Source of the DNA: Thiomonas intermedia
Lineage (GTDB): Bacteria; Pseudomonadota; Gammaproteobacteria; Burkholderiales; Burkholderiaceae_C
Direction: 5' to 3'
Assembly (NCBI GenBank): GCA_020722545.1
Contig: DYKQ01000016.1
Location: forward strand, 1 to 32,767
Length of the DNA: 32,767 nucleotides
Below are positions 26,331 to 32,767 of this stretch, one piece after another (positions within the stretch are counted from its first letter, which is position 1; every line of letters starts with the position of its first letter). The notes beneath the pieces were generated by a model. That model was not told the DNA's origin. It searched no databases and worked only from the letters and a program-made list of their open reading frames with translations. The position numbers were made by a program, and so were the translations under genes.

Positions 26331-27764
26331 TCAGCGCACCTCTTGGGTCAGGGTTGCGGGCAGCGCAGCGGCTTGGTCAGCCTGCGCCAGCGCCGCCTTG
26401 TGCTGGATGTGGGCGATGGCGGCCTGCGGCTGCTTCATGTTGACGATGAACACCGCAAGCGCCTCGGCTTCTTCGGGCTTGAGCGGAATCATCGGCATGT
26501 ACAGCGTGGCCCCGGTGGAGAGCGCGCCGCGCAGGTAGTTTTCCACCTCGGTCACGTTGGTCGTGCCGCCGAAGTAGCGATGCAGCGGGCGCATGCCGGT
26601 TTCGCTCAGCGAGTGGCAGTTGGAGCAGGTGGTCAGCGCCAGCGACTCGCCGACTTTGAGCATGTTGTCCGGCGTGACCACGCGCAGGTTGTCGGGAACG
26701 AACACCTGCGTCTTGAGAAAGCCGTGCGTCTCCAGCAGCGGAATTTCGCTCTTGATGTTCATGCCCGGCACATCACGACCGACGACCTGGTTGGAATAGA
26801 TGTACTGCCCGGCCACCCAGGGCTTGCGGATGGATTCGCGCGCCACTTCCTCCGGCCACAGACCGAACAGCAAAATGCTCAGCGTGGCGGCCGAGGCACC
26901 CCACACCACGAGGGTGCGTGAGGAAATCAGCGTCATCACGAAGTACGCCAGAATGCCCAGCAGCACGGTGATGATGGCCGGCTGGAAGTAGGACGGCAGG
27001 CGGTTGTCCATCACCAGATGCGCGGTTTCCGGCAGGGTGCGGATGTACCACTGGAACAGCGCCGCGCCGGTGATCGACGACACGATGCCCAGCCAGGCCA
27101 GCTTGCGCGAAATCTCACGCTTGAACGCCGGATCGGTGATGCGCGCCGCGACGATGCCGCCGACCACCGCCGTCATGGTGAACATGAACGCGGTGCGCAT
27201 GGCGAGCTGGGCGAAGGTGTTGCTGCCGTAGAAGCCGTTGAGGTAGCCTCCTTCAGTGAACCAGACCTCCTTGCCCGGCGCCATCATGAACGACAGAATG
27301 CCCAGAATGATGAGCATGGTGGTGTATGACGCCATGCCGAAGATCACGGCGATACGCATATGCGTGCGCTGATCGACGCGGCCGACCAGGTAGATCACCA
27401 GATAGACGCCGACCACCTCGATGACGAAAAACACCCATTCGGTGGCCCATTTCCACACAAAGCTGTGGATCAGCGCCGAGATGCCGCGCGGGCTGGCGAC
27501 GGTGGTGGTGAACCAGATGCCCGGCCCGGTAATCGAGCCGATGACATACGAGAACACCAGCAGGAACATGCCGTATTTGCGGATGTAATCCAGCAACTGC
27601 GGCTGATTGCGCCGGTAGGCGAGCACCGCCAGATATGCAAACAAAATGGCTGCGCCCACCGAGGTGTGCGATGCCAGCACATGAATGGTGGCCATGATGC
27701 CCACCACCCAGCCACTGCCCACACCCGGTTCATACCAAGTGGGATAAAGCCCGACCCAATCCAT
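26331..27764 (-). CDS. Cytochrome bd-like membrane protein fused to a C-terminal cytochrome c domain
   Basis: A 477-residue protein. About nine membrane helices fill residues 15-310; the N-terminal helix has IMATIHVLASHTSVG (candidate haem-ligand His), followed by GSITGPGIWFTTTVA and KWATEWVFFVIEVVG, whose two Glu resemble Glu99/Glu107 of E. coli CydA. The position of CydA His186 appears to be Arg (AMRTAFMF), and there is no Q-loop. A periplasmic haem c domain follows, with TCSNCH (380-384) and YMPMIPL as the likely distal Met. It resembles members of the bd superfamily with a fused cytochrome c rather than the quinol oxidases. ATG 27764 follows AAGGAG at six bases. First gene of the five-gene flavocytochrome operon. 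Confidence 0.8.
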   Translation of the reverse strand: MDWVGLYPTWYEPGVGSGWVVGIMATIHVLASHTSVGAAILFAYLAVLAYRRNQPQLLDYIRKYGMFLLVFSYVIGSITGPGIWFTTTVASPRGISALIHSFVWKWATEWVFFVIEVVGVYLVIYLVGRVDQRTHMRIAVIFGMASYTTMLIILGILSFMMAPGKEVWFTEGGYLNGFYGSNTFAQLAMRTAFMFTMTAVVGGIVAARITDPAFKREISRKLAWLGIVSSITGAALFQWYIRTLPETAHLVMDNRLPSYFQPAIITVLLGILAYFVMTLISSRTLVVWGASAATLSILLFGLWPEEVARESIRKPWVAGQYIYSNQVVGRDVPGMNIKSEIPLLETHGFLKTQVFVPDNLRVVTPDNMLKVGESLALTTCSNCHSLSETGMRPLHRYFGGTTNVTEVENYLRGALSTGATLYMPMIPLKPEEAEALAVFIVNMKQPQAAIAHIQHKAALAQADQAAALPATLTQEVR

Positions 27765-27798
27765 CTCGACTCCTTGTCTTGGTGCGACATGCACCGCG

Positions 27799-27817
27799 AT
27801 GTTGCAAAAGACAACAT
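27799..27817. promoter_or_regulatory. Dyad ATGTTG-N7-CAACAT upstream of the flavocytochrome operon
   Basis: ATGTTG (27799-27804) and CAACAT (27812-27817) form a perfect 6-bp inverted repeat with an A-rich spacer, 35 bp before the first start codon of the operon. This is a suitable place for an operator; no regulator gene is adjacent. Confidence 0.35.
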
Positions 27818-27910
27818 TTTGTTACTGGCAGGAGTATCGAGAGAGGAGCTCAGTAGGGATTTGATCTTCCGCAAATTGCAAATTGAGACTTGCAGGTTTA
27901 TCTATGTGTG

Positions 27911-27926
27911 AGTGACCGGGGTCACA
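27911..27926. promoter_or_regulatory. CRP/FNR-family-like site AGTGA-N6-TCACA
   Basis: AGTGA (27911-27915), CCGGGG, TCACA (27922-27926) differs from the CRP consensus by one base and also contains the dyad GTGACC-GG-GGTCAC. It lies about 150 bp before the first gene of the flavocytochrome operon. The rest of the 27765-28081 spacer holds the dyad at 27799 and a 7-bp tandem repeat (27871-27884), but no clear promoter hexamers and no gene. Confidence 0.4.
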
Positions 27927-28081
27927 AACGGCCTGCAAGGTGCAGAAATTCAGGGTTTACGCGGATTGCGATCACGGCGGAGCGCCCATTTTCCGCGCCG
28001 GGTCATGGGCCTGTCGGCGCGGTTTCATTTGATCTGACGCAGACTCGCCGCCGTCGCGGGCGCCAAAGGCGAGGCCGCTGC

Positions 28082-29297
28082 TCAGCGCTGGCCGATGACG
28101 GCGTTGGCAAACACGCCGCGGGCGTCCCGCGGCTCGCTGCGCCAGTATTGCGGCGGCGCCTTGACCTGCGCGCCCAATGCAGCCGCGGCATGCCGCGGCC
28201 AGTGCGGGTTCCACAGCAGGGCGCGGGCCAGCACGACCAAATCGGCCCGGCCCTCGGTCACGATGGCTTCGGCTTGTTGCGCCTCGGTAATGCGGCCAAC
28301 GGCCATCGTGGGCAGCCCGGTCGCCTCTCGCACCGCCTGAGCCAATGGCGCCTGATAGCCGGGGTCGATGGGGATTTGCTGCCGGGGCGAGATGCCGCCG
28401 GAAGACACGTCGATCCAGTCGCAACCCCGCGCCTTGAGCGCTTGCGCGAAGGCAAGGGTTTGTTCCAGATCCCAGCCGCCTTCCCCCAGTCGGCTGCCGA
28501 GACCCGCACGCCCAGTGGAATGCTTGCGGGCAAGGCGGCGCGCACGGCATCGAACACTTCCCGCGGATAGCGCATGCGCTGGATCAGGCTGCCGCCGTAG
28601 CCTCGTTGCGCTGACTGGACAGCGGCGAAAGCAACTGGTGCAGCAGACAGCCGTGCGCGCAGTGCAGCTCCACAGCTTGCAGGCCCAGGCTGGCGGCGTA
28701 TCGCGCGGCCTGGACGAAGGCGTTGTGGATGCGTTCCAGGCCGCTGGCGTCCAGCGCTTGCGGTGCAGCCTCCTGCGCGCCATGCGGCACGGCGGAAGGG
28801 GCCACGGTGGGCCAGCCGCCTTGCGAAGCCGGTAGCAGTTGATCGCCATCCCAGGAGCCTGTCGGACTTGGGGCGCGGATGGCGAAAAATGGCGATGGGG
28901 ATGCCCTGTGGCGGCGGCATTTTGCAGCCCGCGATCCTCAAGTCCGACAGACTCCCAGGGCCGCGCTGGATGCCTTGCGCCACGCGTGCCCGAGTTGAAT
29001 GCCGACGGGCATGTCGCTGAAACTGCGCACATCGTCGAGCGCGGCGCGCAGCGCCGCTACGTTGTCGGCTGAATACAGCCCGAGACAGCCGGGGGTGATG
29101 CGGCCGATGGCTTTGACCGCGGTGGCCTCGATGAACAGCAGGCCGGCGCCGCTTTGCGCCAGTTGGCCAAGATGCACGCGGCGCCAGGGCATGGCATTGC
29201 CCTCCACGGCGCTGCATTGGCACATCGGGCTGACCACGATGCGGTTGCGCAGGCTGAGGGGGCCGAGTGAAAACGGGGAGAAGAGTTGAGACGACAT
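28082..29297 (-). pseudogene. Old Yellow Enzyme (NADH:flavin oxidoreductase, YqjM-like), inactivated
   Basis: The gene coded an FMN ene-reductase. Segments in order: [62 protein letters not shown]; then a 102-bp inserted element that brings an in-frame TGA; then [45 protein letters not shown]; a frameshift near 28600; [22 protein letters not shown] and [10 protein letters not shown]; a second frameshift in five C (28483-28487); and [19 protein letters not shown] to GVFANAVIGQR. Removing the element and restoring one base at each shift gives exactly 372 codons, the normal family length. Three independent lesions make real decay more likely than sequencing error. ATG 29297 is the likely original start. 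Confidence 0.9.
28854..28955. mobile_element. MITE-like element, short copy (102 bp) inside the OYE gene
   Basis: The ends are inverted repeats of about 20 bp (GGAGCCTGTCGGACTTGGGG against the complement of CCTCAAGTCCGACAGACTCC). It shares most of its interior with the copy at 19380-19542 but lacks about 60 bases of it. Deleting exactly 102 bp restores the host reading frame (KASSAALWDGDQ), so no target duplication is apparent. It has no coding capacity. Confidence 0.85.
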
Positions 29298-29410
29298 AGG
29301 CAATGAAAGTAGGAGTCTGGCAGGCCGCTGCGACGGGCGGTTGGCGTGGAATAAAACGTCGCTTTCATTGTCTCCGCCTCAGCGGTTTTCTGCAGGGCAG
29401 GGCGGTGCGA

Positions 29411-30202
29411 TCAGGCGGCGACGTCGTCCCAGCGATGGAGGGCGGCGTCTTGCAGGCCGCAAAGATCCGCCATGCGACGCAGCACGGCGAGATCGCCATT
29501 GGTGTAGATCTGCGGCAGTTCGGGTCCCTGTGCGCTTGTTTGCTGCCAGAGACGCGCGGCTTGCCTCGCCACAGGCTCAGCGGTGTCGAGCAGGTGCACT
29601 TGGGGGCCGAGCTCGGCCTGAATCTGCTCGGCCAGCAGGGGGTAATGCGTGCAACCCAGCACCACGGTGTCGCAGCCGGCACTGCGCAGCGGCGCGCAGA
29701 ACTGGTGGATCAACTGCTGCACTTGCGGCGCCTGCAAATCACCGCGCTCCACCGCGTCGGCCAGACCGGGGCAGGGCTGCAGCACCGGCTCGGCAGCGCC
29801 GGCATGGGTGTGCAACAACGCACGGAATTTGGCGCTGCGCAGGGTGGACGGGGTGGCCAGCACGCCGACGCGCCGCGCGTCGCTGCGGGCCAGCGCGGGC
29901 TTGATGCCGGGCTCGATGCCCACGAAGGGCAGATCGAATTCCGCGCGCAAAGCGGCGATGGCTGCCGCGGTGGCGGTGTTGCAGGCCACGACGATGAGGC
30001 GCGCGCCTTGCCCGATCAGAAAGCGGGTGATCTGGCGTGCGCGTTGCTGCAGAAAATCGTCGGGCCGGTCGCCGTAGGGCGCGTGGGCCGAGTCGGCGAC
30101 GTAGATCAGGCTGACCTGCGGCAATTGCGCCCTGAGCGCGCGCAGCACGGTGAGGCCGCCCACGCCGGAATCGAAGATGCCGATCTTCGGGGCTTGGCTC
30201 AT
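29411..30202 (-). CDS. murI: Glutamate racemase
   Basis: A 263-residue cytoplasmic enzyme that makes D-glutamate for peptidoglycan. It has GIFDSGVGGLTVLRAL at the N-terminus, DSAHAPYGDRP, the first catalytic Cys in VVACNTATAAAI, GIEPGIKPAL, and the second catalytic Cys with its His in VLGCTHYPLL. Length and motif spacing are normal. Its ATG at 30202 overlaps the TGA of the preceding CWC gene (ATGA), which explains the lack of a separate Shine-Dalgarno sequence. Confidence 0.96.
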   Translation of the reverse strand: MSQAPKIGIFDSGVGGLTVLRALRAQLPQVSLIYVADSAHAPYGDRPDDFLQQRARQITRFLIGQGARLIVVACNTATAAAIAALRAEFDLPFVGIEPGIKPALARSDARRVGVLATPSTLRSAKFRALLHTHAGAAEPVLQPCPGLADAVERGDLQAPQVQQLIHQFCAPLRSAGCDTVVLGCTHYPLLAEQIQAELGPQVHLLDTAEPVARQAARLWQQTSAQGPELPQIYTNGDLAVLRRMADLCGLQDAALHRWDDVAA

Positions 30203-30423
30203 GGACGAGGGCTAGGCCGGGCGCGCTCGGCGCCCGCGCACTGCGGGCAGATGCAGGCCAGGCCGATGCACGCGGGCGGAATGCGTGCCAGGGTTTGCGG
30301 CGCAAAGCGCACGCTGACGCACCAGCAAGTGGCCGATTCATTCCCCGCGGCCCGCACGCACGCATTGGGCTGACCGCACAGCGGGCAGCGTGCGGGGTCG
30401 CAGGCGGGGCGGTCAGCGGGCAT
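30199..30423 (-). CDS. Cysteine-rich CWC family protein
   Basis: A 74-residue protein with eight Cys: CPLCGQPNACVRAAGN, then the CWC triplet (TCWCVSVRF), then ACIGLACICPQCAG. The pattern fits the small Cys-rich CWC family of proteobacteria, presumably zinc-binding, with no known function. It lies 9 bp after fumarase and overlaps murI by 4 bp, so the three genes form one operon. Confidence 0.8.
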   Translation of the reverse strand: MPADRPACDPARCPLCGQPNACVRAAGNESATCWCVSVRFAPQTLARIPPACIGLACICPQCAGAERARPSPRP

Positions 30424-30432
30424 CGGGGGCGT

Positions 30433-31968
30433 TCAGGCAGCGGTGATGGGAATCTGCGGCATTTGCGCGATGCGCGCTTTCCACTGCTCCGGGCCGGTCT
30501 GATGCACCGAGATGCCCTGCGCGTCCACCGCCACGGTCACGGGCATGTCCTGCACGGTGAAGGCATAGATCGCTTCCATGCCCAGGTCTTCAAACGCCAC
30601 CACGCGCGCCGCCTTGATGGCTTTGGCCACGAGATAGGCCGCGCCGCCCACGGCCATGAGCGAGGCGCTGCGGTGCTTTTTGATCGCCTCGATCGCCACC
30701 GGGCCGCGTTCGCCTTTGCCGATCATGGCGATCAGCCCGGTTTGCGCGAGCATGGTCTCGGTGAACTTGTCCATGCGGGTGGCGGTGGTCGGGCCGGCCG
30801 GGCCCATGACTTCGTCGCGCACCGGATCGACCGGGCCGACGTAATAGATCACCCGGTTGGTGAAATCGACGGGCAGTGTTTCGCCACGCGCGAGCATGTC
30901 GCTGATGCGCTTGTGCGCGGCATCGCGCCCGGTGAGCAGTTCGCCCGAGAGCAGCAGGGTGTCGCCCGGCTTCCAGCTCGCCACTTCTTCTCGGGTCAGG
31001 GTGTCGAGATTGACCCGGCGGCTGCGTGCGGCATCGGGCTGCCAGTGCACTTGGGGCCAGAGGTCGAGGCTGGGCGGATCGAGAAAGGCCGGGCCGCTGC
31101 CATCGAGCACGAAGTGGGCATGGCGGGTGGCGGCGCAGTTGGGGATCATGGCCACCGGCTTGCTGGCCGCGTGGCAGGGGTAGGTCTTGATCTTCACGTC
31201 CAGCACGGTTGACAGGCCGCCGAGACCTTGGGCGCCGATGCCCAGCGCGTTGACCTTTTCAAACAACTCGATGCGCAGCTCTTCCAGCTTGTTTTGCGGG
31301 CCGCGCGCCAGCAGATCGGACATGTCGATATCGTCCATCAACGCTTCCTTGGCCATGAGCATGGCCTTCTCGGCCGTGCCGCCCACGCCGATGCCCAGCA
31401 TGCCCGGCGGGCACCAGCCGGCGCCCATGGTCGGCAGGGTGGCGAGCACCCAATCGACCAGGTTGTCGCTAGGGTTCATCATGATGAACTTGCTCTTGTT
31501 TTCGCTGCCGCCGCCTTTGGCGGCAACCTTCACCGACACAGTATTGCCAGGCACGAGGTTGACGTTGATGACGGCCGGAGTGTTGTCGCGCGTGTTCTTG
31601 CGGGCGAAGATCGGGTCATCGACGATCGAGGCGCGCAGCACGTTGTCGGGGTCGAGATAACCCTGCCGTACCCCGGCGTTGACCACCGCATCGAGGCCGT
31701 CGTCGAAGCCTTCCAGGCGCACGTTCAGGCCGATGTCGAGAAAGACATTGACGATGCCCGTGTCCTGACAGATCGGGCGATGCCCCTCGGCGCACATGCG
31801 GCTATTGGTCAGAATCTGCGCCATCGCGTCCTTGGCCGCAGGCGACTGCTCGCGCTCATACGCTCTAGCCAGATGGTTGATGTAGTCGGCCGGGTGGTAG
31901 TAACTGATGAACTGCAGCGCTGCGGCGATGCTGTCGCGCAAATCGGCGGCGCGGATAACGGTGGTCAT
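30433..31968 (-). CDS. fumA: Class I (iron-sulfur) fumarate hydratase
   Basis: A 511-residue single-chain enzyme of the TCA cycle that hydrates fumarate to L-malate using a [4Fe-4S] cluster. Cluster Cys candidates are in GHRPICQDTGIVNVF, MIPNCAATRHAHF and the segment near YPCHAASKPVAM. The alpha part (KGGGSENKSKFIMMNPSDN, GAGWCPPGMLGIGVGGTAEKA) and beta part (DFTNRVIYYVGPVDPVRDEVMGPAGPTTATRMDKF; GKGERGP) are both complete. ATG 31968 is the only sensible start; I see no strong Shine-Dalgarno sequence. First gene of a fumarase-CWC-murI operon. Confidence 0.93.
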   Translation of the reverse strand: MTTVIRAADLRDSIAAALQFISYYHPADYINHLARAYEREQSPAAKDAMAQILTNSRMCAEGHRPICQDTGIVNVFLDIGLNVRLEGFDDGLDAVVNAGVRQGYLDPDNVLRASIVDDPIFARKNTRDNTPAVINVNLVPGNTVSVKVAAKGGGSENKSKFIMMNPSDNLVDWVLATLPTMGAGWCPPGMLGIGVGGTAEKAMLMAKEALMDDIDMSDLLARGPQNKLEELRIELFEKVNALGIGAQGLGGLSTVLDVKIKTYPCHAASKPVAMIPNCAATRHAHFVLDGSGPAFLDPPSLDLWPQVHWQPDAARSRRVNLDTLTREEVASWKPGDTLLLSGELLTGRDAAHKRISDMLARGETLPVDFTNRVIYYVGPVDPVRDEVMGPAGPTTATRMDKFTETMLAQTGLIAMIGKGERGPVAIEAIKKHRSASLMAVGGAAYLVAKAIKAARVVAFEDLGMEAIYAFTVQDMPVTVAVDAQGISVHQTGPEQWKARIAQMPQIPITAA

Positions 31969-32025
31969 GGTGTGAACGGTTTGTTGTGGGTGAAACGGGA
32001 GGCGCGGGGTTGACAGGCGGCGGCC

Positions 32026-32670
32026 CTAATGAGCCTCGTCCGCCTTGACATGGCCGAGCAGCATGGTGCGCGTCATCATGCGGTCGGTGTAGGCGATCGC
32101 CATGGCCGAAAGCAGGAACACGACATGGATGGTGGTCTGCGCCACCAGCGCCTTCACGCTATAGGCGTCGGCGTTGATGAAGGTGCGCAGCAGGTGGATG
32201 GACGAAATGCCGATGATCGCCATCGCCAGCTTGACCTTGAGCACCGAGGCGTTGACATGCGACAGCCATTCCGGCTGATCGGGATGGTCTTCGAGGTACA
32301 TGCGCGACACGAAAGTTTCGTATCCGCCCACGATGACCATGATGAGCAGATTGGCGATCATCACCACGTCGATCAGACTGAGCACCACCAGCATGATGGT
32401 CGTCTCGGTGAGCTTGGGCGCGGCGCCATGCGCCAGAGCACCTTCGACGGGCAGGGGATTGCGCACGGCGATGGCTTCGAGCAGGTGTGCCAGCGACGCC
32501 TGATTGCCGAATGCCGCGCCGATCAGATCGGTGAGTTCCACCCAGAAGTGAAAGACATACACCCCGAGCGCCAGGATCAGCCCCACATAGAGCGGCAACT
32601 GCAACCAGCGGCTCATGAACAGCAGGCGGGGGATGAAAGGGACGTGCGGCAGATCGGGCGGACGAGGCAT
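32026..32670 (-). CDS. UPF0114/YqhA family membrane protein
   Basis: A 214-residue inner-membrane protein with about four helices (PLYVGLILALGVYVFHFW, TTIMLVVLSLIDVVMIANLLIMVIVGG, VKLAMAIIGISSIHLLRTF, TTIHVVFLLSAMAIAYTDR) and the family signature MVIVGGYETFVSR. Family function is unknown. ATG 32670 follows GGAG at six bases; an internal ATG at 32616 directly before the first helix is the alternative. It lies 57 bp upstream of fumarase on the same strand. The last 97 bp of the window contain nothing I can identify. Confidence 0.85.
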   Translation of the reverse strand: MPRPPDLPHVPFIPRLLFMSRWLQLPLYVGLILALGVYVFHFWVELTDLIGAAFGNQASLAHLLEAIAVRNPLPVEGALAHGAAPKLTETTIMLVVLSLIDVVMIANLLIMVIVGGYETFVSRMYLEDHPDQPEWLSHVNASVLKVKLAMAIIGISSIHLLRTFINADAYSVKALVAQTTIHVVFLLSAMAIAYTDRMMTRTMLLGHVKADEAH

Positions 32671-32767
32671 GGCGGCTCCGGTGGTGGGGTGGTGAACCGC
32701 GATTCTAGGAGCCTGACATCTCGCTCCATTTCATGCCCACGCCAGCGCTGCGCACTATGCTCAAGTT

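Overview
The window is about 32.8 kb of GC-rich DNA from a sulfur-oxidising betaproteobacterium. I infer a Thiomonas-like member of the Burkholderiales from the density of sulfur-oxidation genes, the SQR type and the XrtA/PEP-CTERM-type exopolysaccharide genes; no rRNA marker is present to confirm this. I see no tRNA, rRNA or CRISPR array. Most genes are on the minus strand.

Region 1 (15560 down to 1, minus strand, running off the left edge) looks like one long transcription unit. It opens with an exopolysaccharide export and chain-length core: Wza-like lipoprotein, outer-membrane barrel, AAA ATPase fused to a degenerate WecB-like domain, Wzz-like polymerisation protein and BY-type tyrosine autokinase. 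It then passes, with gaps of 15 to 50 bp, into a JmjC/cupin-type oxygenase, a membrane acyltransferase with a homopolymer frameshift, and a giant NRPS-PKS hybrid whose 3' end lies outside the window. The NRPS-PKS reads A(Pro)-T-KS-AT(malonyl)-ACP-aminotransferase, so a prolyl starter should be extended once and transaminated to a beta-amino acid. This joining of a polysaccharide secretion machine to peptide/polyketide assembly is the most unusual system in the window.

Region 2 (15854-19133, minus) carries sulfur genes: a periplasmic two-domain rhodanese, a His-rich conserved protein, a small secreted peptide with four NPCAP repeats, and a YeeE/YedE-type transporter split into two genes. It is divergent from region 3 (19722-21960, plus), which holds a type I-like sulfide:quinone oxidoreductase and a TauE/SafE exporter. 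A MITE-like element sits in the divergent spacer. A decayed C39-peptidase/TPR gene follows.

Region 4 (27764 down to 22607, minus) is a tight five-gene respiratory operon: a cytochrome bd-like membrane protein with a fused haem c domain, a second polytopic membrane protein, a monohaem cytochrome c, a Tat-exported flavocytochrome c sulfide dehydrogenase flavoprotein and a dihaem cytochrome c. Together with SQR it gives the cell two independent sulfide-oxidising enzymes; the membrane pair is probably the partner that receives or passes on the electrons.

Region 5 (28082-32670, minus) holds an Old Yellow Enzyme gene killed by a second, shorter copy of the MITE-like element plus two single-base deletions, then housekeeping genes: murI, a Cys-rich CWC protein, class I fumarase and a UPF0114 membrane protein. 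GTGA-N6-TCAC (CRP/FNR-family-like) sites lie upstream of both the exopolysaccharide/NRPS unit and the flavocytochrome operon.
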